Of a DNA stretch of 64,000 nt, positions 10,111 through 22,990 are shown one piece after another. How positions within the stretch are numbered: the first letter of the stretch is position 1; every line of letters begins with the position of its first letter. The position numbers were made by a program, and so were the translations under genes. This stretch comes from Sipunculus nudus. Its lineage: Eukaryota; Annelida; Sipuncula; Golfingiida; Sipunculidae. Where the stretch lies: positions 62,376,659-62,440,658 of the forward strand of contig CM049313.1 of assembly GCA_026874595.1 (NCBI GenBank), given 5' to 3'. The notes under the pieces are model-generated. The model was not told the origin of the DNA. It saw nothing but the letters and a program-made list of their open reading frames with translations, and ran no database searches.

Positions 10111-13100
10111 TTTATAAGTTTGATGACAATCACTTTGAATGTTTAACCATTAATGGGGCCCTATCACCTATAAAGCATGTTGAATTAATACGAAAAATAG
10201 CTTCTTCCCTTTAGAATAAATTTGTATTTGTCAGATATTGCTCAGAAAGCGTTTGCCTACTCCTGTAAAACGAGTGTTAAAAACAGTGGACCGGGCGCCA
10301 TCACAGGTGTCAACATAAACACGGCGCGCTTAGCCCTAGCCACAACGGATGTCAATCAGGAAGTGCCCTGACTTGGCCCTAAAAAATGTAATACATGTTC
10401 CCGCTGGCTGAAACTTAGCGTATTGCGGCTCACAATCGGACATCTGGTCACTCGGCCATGTTATGGTAAACAGACACACGTGGACTGTGTTTGCCAACAC
10501 TTTGCCAACACGCAGAGCCATATCAAGGTGTTAAACAGCCGGATGCGCGGCACTGTGACAGTGTGTTGGGATGGTTTTGCTGGGAAGGTTTTGTATAAAG
10601 TAAAACTGAATTGATAGTGTGAAAGAATAGGCATAATATTGTTCCTGATTATGTCTCTTTAAATTAACTCCTCTGGGTTCAGTCGTCTGCAAAATTCGTG
10701 CGTATTTCATAAAATCAAAGGTCGGGATAGAGACATGCAAGGGGTGTGGTATGCACTTTAACAGTTACGCTCTTTACACAGCGCTTTAACTATAGGCCTA
10801 CTGCATATATGGTATGCGCTGTTTGTTATGACCTCGTATCCTGAATTGCTACACCAGAGGGGAGCACTGTATTTTTGTCCAATCAGATGAGACCTTGTGC
10901 TGAAAGACACGGCCAAGCGGGGAATACACGGAGCCAATCATGTTCATTTCGTTTTTGAGTGACAGCTCATCGTCCCGGTAACCGTCTGAACAGGCCACAG
11001 GCTCGGAGAGAATTGCCGCAGACTTAGTTTGCTTAGGGCCTTGGGCACATAGGATGCCCGGCAGGTGAGCTGTAATTCAAACGAAACGTAACAACAAAGG
11101 CTGCGTGCACACCTCGCTGGCTGGTTTCAGTTCTGCAGAAAACAGATACATGGCTACGCTAACACAGTCATACTGTCAGAATCGAATCGGTCGATGATGC
11201 GAGAATGCAGAGGGAGCAATGAAAATTCGACCGTAAACTGTCTTCTAACGGCACTTGAAGCAAAGCTGTGGGCGGAGCCAAGATGCCTGTCGAGTGTTTG
11301 TTTATTGGCATCTGGTTGGCTGCTTGTCACGTCATACGCACATGTTTTTCAGCGGACAACGAACCGCCATCTGGTGTCGAAATATATCATAAACGGTCAA
11401 AGCTGGCAGCGTGAAAATCAGTTGCTTCTTTAGAAGCGTAAGATTTCCGCTGCCTCGGGAGCGTATTCAACAGTAATCTAGTTTAACATCTGCGAACCTG
11501 TTAAATGTGTGAATGGTAAAACCTGATGTGAAACCTCCTGTTTAGGTAAAGTTGTACGAATGGTTTGACAGAACGTTTGGGTACACATTTCTTGTGTAGT
11601 ATGAAGACACAATATAACCCCCACATATTACCATTAATACATATGCTTAGATGCCATTGGGACCAAAATTACTACTGAATAAGTAGTATGAACAAAATAA
11701 TGGGCACTCACTGATAATATAATGGGACATCTATTGCGGTTTCTCCGCTTGGGCTCTTGGTATCATCCGGTTGTATCGGCCAGTAGGAATCTGGCATGGT
11801 TGTAAAAACAGCGATGTATGACGGGAACGATTTTCATGAAGATGAAAGTCCGTTACTTTTGCAGGGGAAAGATTCGTTTGCCTTTATTGCCCACCTAATT
11901 GAAAGGAATCCCTGCTGGGTCTGTTCAACGACCCGTGAGGCAGACTTTCACCGCAAAACGTTGTACCGCCCGTCTCCAGCAGGTGGTACTATTTGTACCA
12001 ACACTTTCTGTTATTGATTACCACAACTTCCTTACATGAATTTCTAATTAATTAGTTTCAATAAGACCAGTTGTAGTGTATACGGACTGCTGTGTGAATT
12101 TAAACACGTTTTGTGTGTCGATTTAATCTCACGTGACACAATCTCAAGTAGGTATGCCACACCAGTAAGAAATGCCACATTGGGGAAGAAATCGCGGCCA
12201 AAGATTAATTGTAACCATTAACTTTTTTGGTGCAGTATGCCTTAAAGGGAGGAGGCCTTAAACGCCGGATAAGATGTGCAATACGCCACATCAGGACTTA
12301 AAGTAGGCCACACGCGTGGTGGGACGGGACAAAGCTTCCTTTAACTCTCTTTTGACATTTTATCAATTAACTCGTGCCATTTTCGTGACCATATTATCGC
12401 CAGTAAGCTATTAATCTTGCACGCGCACTTCAGCTTACTGCGTTTCAGTCCTGTGAGCAAGCATACGCGTGATTTAATAAATGAAAACAAGACACATACC
12501 AGAGACTCCAATAAAAACCTTAATTACTTTAAGAATAAGGTATGTAACGTACCATGTATCGTTTGTGAAAGAAATGCGGTATTTTCGTCAATATAACGGA
12601 CCCCAATCTTATAGTGTCTTTCGTCGCCAATAGACGTCGCTAGTGTGATGTAAGAATCGACATTAAAGCCAGCTATTCACCCGCCTTATTTGTAGATTTT
12701 TTGTGATTTCTGGCTTATTCTGATTACATATTAACAAACCGTAGTTAACAATGCTAATTAAGGAAGGTTTCTTAAACGCCCATGTGGAAAAACAGAATAA
12801 AACCGTGCTTGGAGGTGGTTAACTGCGCACTAGTTGTGGTTGGTGAAGCAGTACCATTATTTTGGTGGTTTGCAGACATCTGTTTTATCTGATTTTGCCG
12901 TGGATGTTCCTTTTGGACGTTTACGATCGGTGGTTATTTTCGCGGGCCCCCACATGTTATAAACACGTGGATATAAACAAAACTGATGACCTGTGAGTCT
13001 TTTGGTTGATTTTTATGATAGGTTCAAGAGATGATCTAAATTTGGTACACATCAGGTATCGTAATAGACCTGTGTAAAAAAAACTTCACCCGACAACCAG

Positions 13101-13276
13101 CCTTGTTGTTGGTTGACTGGGCATGTTAGCTGTGATTCATGCCGTCTGTCGGCTAGTGATGTAACCGCGTACATCAAATGTGATCTAAAAGCAGTGTCCT
13201 GACTATGGAAGGGTAAGTAGACTGGAAGTTTGTAAAACACTTTATGATGCTATATGTATATACAACATTCTTATTA
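10110..13276. other. Intergenic region; CpG- and CCAAT-containing stretch at 10860-11470
   Basis: I recognise no gene in this interval. The part from about 10860 to 11470 is richer in CpG than its surroundings and carries 'ccaatcagatgag' and 'ccaatcatgttc', both CCAAT boxes. At 11051-11060 'atgcccggcag' is followed by a good donor, GTGAGC. This could be the promoter and first exon of an unannotated transcript, but no downstream exon is visible. The short open frames here match nothing I know. Confidence 0.4.
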
Positions 13277-14675
13277 CCGTAAAATCTCCACTTAAAACCG
13301 CACTTCCGATTAAAACCGCACCCAGACTTTGCCGAAACCCCAGGTGAGACACCGCGAAGGGCTCAAATACTAAGAATCCCCCTTTAAAACCGCACCAACT
13401 TTCGCTAGGGAATGATTTGACACAAGACCCAATCAAGCTATCATCTAGAAATCAACACGCGTAGGTTGCGACTCGGACATTCCTGTACACTATAAAATTC
13501 CTTGGGCATTTTATTCAAACACATCAAAACACTTTTTTTGCAGGTTCTCTCAAGCATGAAGTTTGGGAAGACGTAAGGGCCGGTGAACCTCCGCGTGTTT
13601 ATAGAGATTTAATATGCCGTGCCGTATTCTTGATTGCTACTGATTTTCTATTATATTTTAGAAAAATATTCTGTTGATCCATTTCAAGTCACTGTATATT
13701 TTAAGTCTAAAAGTAATATTTGAAATCTTAATCTATGATGAAAATTCCATTTTCTTGAATTACTCGGAAGATTCGAATAATTTTCATACCGGTTACTTCG
13801 GCATTATCATCGTCGCATCGTACGTTGACATCGCTACATCACAATTTGCTGGTGCGTTTGAAAACATCGCTGGTCAACTTAACTAAGTGTAAAAGTAACT
13901 GATGTTACCTTGTCGAGATACGCACGTGTAGGAAACATGACACGTGAAAACGAGTGATGTTATAGTAAAATTAAAGTGGCCAGTCGGGGTAAGCAAGTTT
14001 TTTTCTTGAAGAAAGTTTCCGTGTGGGAGCTATTTTGTCAAGGCAACGTTGCGCAAGGCACGCTGGGACGGGATAGGTGGCTGTTCTGTTTACCACCCAC
14101 CGAGTACAGCCGTTCAAAATATTCTTAGCAGAAGCGTTTTAGCACATTGCGGCACTCAATCTTAATTTTAAAACGAACGTCCGCCATTGTGCGACCCTTT
14201 ACGACTCAGGTTTTTATTCATTTTACGTTTCAATCAAATAATCGTTGCTAAATAATGCCGCAAATGGGTTTAAAGTAGGCATTTATTTCAATTTTGCTTG
14301 ACAATGCCCAACGAAGGGGGCCGCTCTGTTACAGTAGCGGTGTTATAAACGTATTATTTGGTGACAATTACCAAGATTTTTATAACAATTTATATATCGC
14401 AGGATAGATAATCAGCAACATTTAATTAAAAAAATAACAAATAATCATAAATAATAAATTTACACAAGGCTCCCATGCATGCGAGTCTGCTGCTTTGGGC
14501 GGCCTTCGAAAATCGCCATATTATCGCCCCCTCGCCGGCCCAAAAACGATGTCTGCCGTGAAGATATTCAGGAAACCCTTCTAGTAAAAACCGCACAGTG
14601 CTTTCAGGAAAACAACCCGATTTCAAGATTTTTAAATTCTTGATTAAACCGCGGTTTTAAGTGGAGATTTAACGG
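13277..14675. mobile_element. 1.4-kb TA-flanked inverted-repeat transposon, non-autonomous
   Basis: The left end CCGTAAAATCTCCACTTAAA and the right end, read on the other strand, CCGTTAAATCTCCACTTAAA match for about 25 bp and then diverge. Both ends are flanked by TA (13275-13276 and 14676-14677). 'taaaaccgcac' recurs inside both termini. TA duplication points to the Tc1/mariner/pogo group. No transposase frame is present; the small interior frames are unrecognised. It lies between the convergent genes. Confidence 0.8.
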
Positions 14676-14677
14676 TA

Positions 14678-15598
14678 TGGAAAATCACATGATATGCATA
14701 TGTCACCAACGACGAGTTCTATTAAATTAATGATTCGGTGTGAACTCGATATCAAGAGTTCAAGATCGATATCAAGATTTTGGAAATCTAAACAATGTAC
14801 TCCGCTTCTGTCACAAGTTAACTTTATATATGAACACATGTTCAATTTATACATTTCATGGACATTCCTGTTCCATTTCTTTTGATGGGACACTTTTTAG
14901 ACATGAACGCCTGTAAACTGAAAAGATACAAAAATCAATGCGATTACGCCTGGCCATGACAAGAATCTGTACGATATCATCGATCACTCGGACAAGAATT
15001 AAGAAAAATAGCAATGAATACGGATAATTAAAAAAGGCAATATACCCTGACACAGGTAAACACGTGTGCCGGGAGTGCCAGTAGATGTTATAGAACTCCC
15101 ATTAGCAGAAGTATAGGGAAGAAAACGGTACCAGAAGCAAACTCAGCGCTGGTTTTCGGTAGGCCTATTTACCATTTATTACACGTTAAAAGCTGCATGA
15201 GCAGTCAGGGCCAGTAGTGTCACGTGAATCAAGCACGTGACACGCAGTGGTGACTTATAGTCACCCCAAAATTTATTTTAACATTTCCATGATGGAATGT
15301 TATCGTCATTTTGTGTCCCAGGTCTATCGCTATGATGAACATAACGTGCAGGAGACTATTTCTCTTCATGACATTTAATGCATAACGCGTACATTCGGAA
15401 TATTCTGATCTTATGTAAAATTCTTATAGACATACCTCCATCATGGATTGTCATTAAAATAACACTAGATGGCGCTAGTTTCCACTGTACAACGTTCCAA
15501 AAATACATCGCGATTATTCAGTCACTTAATCATTTATTCTTAAGAGGTTCAGACAAACGAATCCATGCCTGGTGTGTGTGTCTCTGTGTGGGTGGGTG
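14678..15598. other. Intergenic sequence left of the minisatellite
   Basis: No gene or repeat is recognised apart from the E-box palindrome at 15217-15243. The last bases before the array are (TG)-rich: 'ggtgtgtgtgtctctgtgtg' at about 15569. Confidence 0.5.
15217..15243. promoter_or_regulatory. Perfect inverted repeat with two CACGTG E-boxes
   Basis: GTGTCACGTG (15217-15226) and CACGTGACAC (15234-15243) are perfect 10-bp reverse complements around a 7-nt spacer. Each arm carries CACGTG, the core site of bHLH(-Zip) factors. No transcription start is evident nearby, so the role is open. Confidence 0.4.
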
Positions 15599-18500
15599 CA
15601 GTAGTACAGGTAGTAGAAATAATCGTAGTCGTTAAGTTGTTGATCAATAGTGGTGCATTAGTACTGGTAGTAGAAAAAAACGTAGCCGTTAAGTTGTTGA
15701 TCAATAGTGGTACAGTAGTACTGGTAGTAGAAATAATCGTAGCCGTTAAGTTGTTGATCAATAGTGGTGCATTAGTACTGGTAGTAGAAATAATCGTAGT
15801 CGTTAAGTTGTTGATCAATAGTGGTGCATTAGTACTGGTAGTAGCAATAATCGTAGTCGTTAAGTCGTTGATCAATAGTGGTGCAGCAGTAGTGGTAGTA
15901 GAAATAATCGTAGTCGTTAAGTTGTTAATAAATAGTGGTACAGTAGTAGTGGTAGTAGAAATAATCGTAGTCGTTAAGTTGTTGATCAATAGTGGTGCAT
16001 TAGTACCTGTAGTAGAAATAATCGTAGCCGTTAAGTTGTTGATCAATAGTGGTGCATTAGTACTGGTAGTAGAAATAATCGTAGTCGTTAAGTTGTTGAT
16101 CAGTAGTGGTGCATTGGTACTGGTAGTAGTAATCGTAGCCGTTAAGTTGTTGATCAATAGTGGTGCATTAGTACTGGTAGTAGAAATAATCGTAGCCGTT
16201 AAGTTGTTGATCAATAGTGGTGCATTAGTACTGGTAGTAGAAATAATCGTAGCCGTTAAGTTGTTGATCAATAGTGGTGCATTAGTACTGGCAGTAGAAA
16301 TAATCGTAGTCGTTAAGTTGTTGATAAATAGTGGTACAGTAGTACTGGTAGTAGAAATAATCGTAGTCGTTAAGTTAATAAATAGTGGTGCATTAGTACT
16401 GGTAGTAGAAATAATCGTAGTCGTTAAGTTGTTGATCAATAGTGGTGCAGTAGTACTGGTAGTAGAAATAATCGTAGTCGTTAAGTTAATAAATAGTGAT
16501 GCATTAGTACTGGTAGTAGAAATAATCGTAGTCGTTAAGTTGTTGATCAATAGTGGTGCATTAGTACTGGCAGTAGAAATAATCGTAGTCGTTAAGTTGT
16601 TGATAAATAGTGGTACAGTAGTACTGGTAGTAGAAATAATCGTAGCCGTTAAGTTGTTGATCAATAGTGGTACAGTAGTACTGGTAGTAGAAATAATCGT
16701 AGCCGTTAAGTTGTTGATCAATAGTGGTGCATTAGTACTGGCAGTAGAAATAATCGTAGTCGTTAAGTTGTTGATAAATAGTGGTACAGTAGTACTGGTA
16801 GTAGAAATAATCGTAGTCGTTAAGTTAATAAATAGTGGTGCATTAGTACTGGTAGTAGAAATAATCGTAGTCGTTAAGTTGTTGATAAATAGTGGTACAG
16901 TAGTACTGGTAGTAGAAATAATCGTAGTCGTTAAGTTAATAAATAGTGGTGCATTATTACTGGTTGTAGAAATGATCGTAGTCGTTAAGTTGTTGATAAA
17001 TAGTGGTACAGTAGTACTGGTAGTAGAAATAATCGTAGTCGTTAAGTTAATAAATAGTGGTGCATTATTACTGGTTGTAGAAATGATCGTAGTCGTTAAG
17101 TTGTTGATAAATAGTGGTGCAGTAGTACTGGTAGAAGAAATAATCGTAGTCGTTAAGTTAATAAATAGTGGTGCATTAGTACTGGTAGTAGAAATAATCG
17201 TAGTCGTTAAGTTGTTGATCAATAGTGGTGCATTAGTACTGGCAGTAGAAATAATCGTAGTCGTTAAGTTGTTGATAAATAGTGGTACAGTAGTACGGGT
17301 AGTAGAAATAATCGTAGCCGTTAAGTTGTTGATCAATAGTGGTACAGTAGTACTGGTAGTAGAAATAATCGTAGCCGTTAAGTTGTTGATCAATAGTGGT
17401 GCATTAGTACTGGCAGTAGAAATAATCGTAGTCGTTAAGTTGTTGATAAATAGTGGTACAGTAGTAGTGGTAGTAGAAATAATCGTAGCCGTTAAGTTGT
17501 TGATCATTAGTGGTGCATTAGTACTGGTAGTAGAAATAATCGTAGCCGTTAAGTTGTTGATCAATAGTGGTGCATTAGTACTGGTAGTAGAAATAATCGT
17601 AGCCGTTAAGTTGTTGGTCAATAGTGGTGCATTAGTACTGGTAGTAGAAATAATCGTAGCCGTTAAGTTGTTGGTCAATAGTGGTGCATTAGTACTGGCA
17701 GTAGAAATAATCGTAGCCGTTAAGTTGTTGATCAATAGTGGTGCATTAGTACTGGTAGTAGAAATATTCGTAGCCGTTAAGTTGTTGATCAATAGTGGTA
17801 CAGTAGTAGTGGTAGTAGAAATATTCGTAGCCGTTAAGTTGTTAATAAATAGTGGTACAGTAGTAGTGGTAGTAGAAATAATCGTAGTCGTTAAGTTGTT
17901 GATCAATAGTGGTACAGTAGTAGCGGTAGTAGAAATAATCGTAGCCGTTAAGTTGTTGATCAATAGTGATGCAGTAGTAGTGGTAGTAGAAATAATCGTA
18001 GTCGTTAAGTTGTTGATCAATAGTGATGCATTAGTACTGGTAGTAGAAATAATCGTAGCCGTTAAGTTGTTGATCAATAGTGGTACAGTAGTAGTGGTAG
18101 TAGAAATAATCGTAGTCGTTAAGTTGTTAATAAATAGTGGTACAGTAGTAGTGGTAGTAGAAATAATCGTAGTCGTTAAGTTGTTGATCAATAGTGGTAC
18201 AGTAGAAGTGGTAGTAGAAATAATCGTAGTCGTTAAGTTGTTGATCAATAGTGGTACAGTAGTAGTGGTAGTAGAAATAATCGTAGCCGTTAAGTTGTTG
18301 ATCAATAGTGATGCAGTAGTAGTGGTAGTAGAAATAATCGTAGCCGTTAAGTTGTTGATCAATAGTGATGCAGTAGTAGTGGTAGTAGAAATAATCGTAG
18401 CCGTTAAGTTGTTGATCAATAGTGATGCATTAGTACTGGTAGTAGAAATAATCGTAGTCGTTAAGTTGTTGATCAATAGAGATGCAGTAGTAGTGGTAGT

Positions 18501-21283
18501 AGAAAAAATCGTAGCCGTTAAGTTGTTGATCAATAGTGATGCATTAGTACTGGAAGTAGAAATAATCGTAGTCGTTAAGTTGTTGATCAATAGTGGTGCA
18601 TTAGTACTGGTAGTAGAAATAATCGTAGTTGATAAGTTGATGATCAATAGTGGCACAGTAGCACTGATAGTAGAAATAATCGTAGTCGTTAAGTTAATAA
18701 ATAGTGGTACAGTAGTAGTGGTAGTAGAAATAATCGTAGCCGTTAAGTTGTTGATCAATAGTGGTGCATTAGTACTGGTAGTAGAAATAATCGTAGTCGT
18801 TAAGTTGTTGATCAATAGAGATGCAGTAGTAGTGGTAGTAGAAAAAATCGTAGCCGTTAAGTTGTTGATCAATAGTGATGCATTAGTACTGGAAGTAGAA
18901 ATAATCGTAGTCGTTAAGTTGTTGATCAATAGTGGTGCATTAGTACTGGTAGTAGAAATAATCGTAGTTGTTAAGTTGTTGATCAATAGAGATGCAGTAG
19001 TAGTGGTAGTAGAAAAAATCGTAGCCGTTAAGTTGTTGATCAATAGTGGTGCATTAGTACTGGTAGTAGAAATAATCGTAGTCGTTAAGTTGTTGATCAA
19101 TAGTCGTGCATTAGTACTGGAAGTAGAAATAATCGTAGTCGTTAAGTTGTTGATAAATAGTGGTACAGTAGTACTGGTAGTAGAAATGATCGTAGTCGTT
19201 AAGTTGTTGATAAATAGTTGTGCATTTGTTCTGGTAGTAGAAATAATCGTAGCCGTTAAGTTGTTGATAAATAGTGGTACAGTAGTACTGGTAGTAGAAA
19301 TATTCGTAGTCGTTAAGTTGTTGATAAATAGTGGTGCAGTAGTAGTGGTAGTAGAAATAATCGAAGTCGTTAAGTTGTTGATAAATAGTGGTGCAGTAGT
19401 ACTGGTAGTAGAAATAATCGTAGTCGTTAAGTTGTTGATAAATAGTGGTACAGTAGCACTGGTAGTAGAAATAATCGTAGTCGTTAATTAATAAATAGTG
19501 GTACATTAGTACTGGTAGTAGAAATAATCGTAGCCGTTAAGTTGTTGATCAATAGTGGTACAGTAGTACTGGTAGTAGAAATAATCGTAGTCGTTAAGTT
19601 GTTGATAAATAGTGGTGCATTAGTACTGGTAGTAGAAATAATCGTAGTCGTTAAGTTGTTGATAAATAGTGGTGCAGTAGTACTGGTAGTAGAAAAAATC
19701 GTAGCCGTTAAGTTGTTGATCAATAGTGATGCATTAGTACTGGAAGTAGAAATAATCGTAGTCGTTAAGTTGTTGATAAATAGTGGTGCATTAGTTCTGG
19801 TAGTAGAAATAATCGTAGTCGTTAAATTAATAAATAGTGGTGCATTAGTACTGGTAGTAGAAATAATCGTAGCCGTTAAGTTGTTGATCAATAGTGGTAC
19901 AGTAGCACTGGTAGTAGAAATAATCGTAGCCATTAAGTTGTTAATAAATAGTGGTGCATTATTACTGGTAGTAGAAATAATCGTAGCCGTTAAGTTGTTG
20001 ATCAATAGTGGTACAGTAGTACTGGTAGTAGAAATAATCGTAGCCGTTAAGTTGTTGATCAATAGTGGTACAGTAGCACTGGTAGTAGAAATAATCGTAG
20101 CCATTAAGTTGTTAATAAATAGTGGTGCATTATTACTGGTAGTATAAATAATCGTAGTCGTTGAGTTGTTGATAAATAGTGGTACAGTAGTACTGGTTGT
20201 AGAAATGATCGTAGTCGTTAAGTTGTTGATAAATAGTGGTACAGTAGTACTGGTAGTAGAAATAATCGTAGTCGTTAAGTTGTTGATAAATAGTGGTACA
20301 GTAGTACTGGTAGTAGAAATAATCGTAGTCGTTAAGTTGTTGATAAATAGTGGTACAGTAGTACTGGTAGTAGAAATAATCGTAGTCGTTAAGTTGTTGA
20401 TAAATAGTGGTACAGTAGTACTGGTAGTAGAAATAATCGTAGTCGTTAAGTTAATAAATAGTGGTGCATTAGTACTGGTAGTAGAAATAATCGTAGTCGT
20501 TAAGTTGTTGATAAATAGTGGTGCAGTAGTAGTGGTAGTAGAAATAATCGTATTCGTTAAGTTGTTGATAAATAGTGGTGCAGTAGTACTGGTAGTAGAA
20601 ATAATCGTAGTCGTTAAGTTGTTGATAAATAGTGGTACAGTAGCACTGGTAGTAGAAATAATCGTAGTCGTTAATTAATAAATAGTGGTATATTAGTACT
20701 GGTAGTAGAAATAATCGTAGCCGTTAAGTTGTTGATCAATAGTGGCAAGTAGTACTGGTAGTAGAAATAATCGTAGTCGTTAAGTTGTTGATAAATAGTG
20801 GCGCAGTAGTACTGGTAGTAGAAATAATCGTAGTCGTTAAGTTAATAAATAGTGGTGCATTAGTACTGGTAGTAGAATTAATCGTAGTCGTTAAGTTGTT
20901 GATAAATAGTGGTGCAGTAGTACTGGTAGTAGAAATAATCGTAGTCGTTAAGTTAATAAATAGTGGTGCATTAGTACTGGTAGTAGAAATAATCGTAGTC
21001 GTTAAGTTGTTGATAAATAGTGGTGCATTAGTACTAGTAGTAGAAATAATCGTAGTCGTTAAGTTGTTGATAAATAGTGGTGCAGTAGTACTGGAAGTAG
21101 AAATAATCGTAGTCGTTAAGTTGTTGATCAATAGTGATGCATTAGTACTGGTAGTAGAAATAATCGTAGTCGTTAAGTTGTTGATAAATAGTGGTGCAGT
21201 AGTACTGGTAGTAGAAATAATCGTAGTCGTTAAGTTAATAAATAGTGGTGCAGTAGTAGTGGTAGTAGAAATAATCATAGTCG

Positions 21284-22990
21284 TTAATTAATAAATAGTG
21301 GTGCATTAGTACTGGTAGTAGAAATAATCGTAGCCGTTAAGTTGTTGATCAATAGTGGTACAGTAGTACTGGTAGTAGAAATAATCGTAGTCGTTAAGTT
21401 AATAAATAGTGGTGCATTAGTACTGGTAGTTGAAATAATCGTAGCCGTTAAGTTGTTGATCAATAGTGGTACAGTAGTACTGGTAGTAGAAATAATCGTA
21501 GTCGTTAAGTTGTTGATAAATAGTGGTGCAGTAGTACTGGTAGTAGAAATAATCGTAGTCGTTAAGTTAATAAATAGTGGTGCATTAGTACTGGTAGTAG
21601 AAATAATCGTAGCCGTTAAGTTGTTGATCAATAGTGGTACAGTAGTACTGGTAGTAGAAATAATCGTAGTCGTTAAGTTAATAAATAGTGGTGCATTAGT
21701 ACTGGTAGTAGAAATAATCGTAGCCGTTAAGTTGTTGATCAATAGTGGTGCAGTAGTAGTGGTAGTAGAAATAATCGTAGCCGTTAAGTTGTTGATCAAT
21801 AGTGGTACAGTAGCACTGGTAGTAGAAATAATCGTAGTCGTTAAGTTGTTGATCAGTAGTGGTACAGTAGCACTGGTAGTAGAAATAATCGTAGCCGTTA
21901 AGTTGTTGATCAGTAGTGGTACAGTAGCACTGGTAGTAGAAATAATCGTAGCCGTTAAGTTGTTGATCAGTAGTGGTACAGTAGTAGTGGTAGTAGAAAT
22001 AATCGTAGTCGTTAAGTTGTTGATCAATAGTGGTGCAGTAGTAGTGGTAGTAGAAATAATCGTAGTCGTTAAGTTGTTGATCAATAGTGGTACAGTAGTA
22101 CTGGTAGTAGAAATAATCGTAGTCGTTAAGTTGTTGATCAATAGTTGTGCATTAGTACTGGTAGTAGAAATAATCGTAGTCGTTAAGTTGTTGATCAATA
22201 GTGGTGCATTAGTACTGGTAGTAGAAATAATCGTAGTCGTTAAGTTGTTGATCAATAGTGGTACAGTAGTAGTGGTAGTAGAAATAATCGTAGTCGTTAA
22301 GTTGTTGATAAATAGTGGTGCAGTAGTAGTGGTAGTAGAAACAATCGTAGCCGTTAAGTTGTTGATCAATAGTGGTACAGTAGCACTGGTAGTAGAAATA
22401 ATGGTAGCCGTTAAGTTATTGATCAGTAGTGGTACAGTAGTAGTGGTAGTAGAAATAATCGTAGTCGTTAAGTTGTTGATCAATAGTGGTGCAGTAGTAG
22501 TGGTAGTAGAAATAATCGTAGTCGTTAATTAATAAATAGTGGTGCATTAGTACTGGTAGTAGAAATAATCGTAGCCGTTAAGTTGTTGATCAATAGTGGT
22601 ACAGTAGTACTGGTAGTAGAATTAATCGTAGTCGTTAAGTTAATAAATAGTGGTGCATTAGTACTGGTAGTAGAAATAATCGTAGTCGTTAAGTTGTTGA
22701 TCAATAGTGGTGCATTAGTTCTGGTAGTAGAAATAATCGTAGTCGTTAAGTTGTTGATAAATAGTGGTGCAGTAGTAGTGGTAGTAGAAATAATCGTAGC
22801 CGTTAAGTTGTTGATCAATAGTGATGCATTAGTACTGGAAGTAGAAATAATCGTAGTCGTTAAGTTGTTGATCAATAGTGGTGCATTAGTACTGGTAGTA
22901 GAAATAATCGTAGTCGTTAAGTTGTTGATAAATAGTGGTGCAGTAGTAGTGGTAGTAGAAATAATCGTAGCTGTTAAGTTGTTGATCAAT
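21284..22990. repeat. Higher-order block A of the minisatellite
   Basis: This segment and 24941-26645 share the same order of variants at an offset of about 3656 bp. Shared markers are 'ataatcatag' before 'ttaattaa' (21284/24941), 'ggtagttgaaataatc' (about 21427/25084), 'tagaattaatcg' (about 22617/26273) and 'gtagctgttaag' (22968/26623). One block was copied from the other after the units had diverged. Confidence 0.8.
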
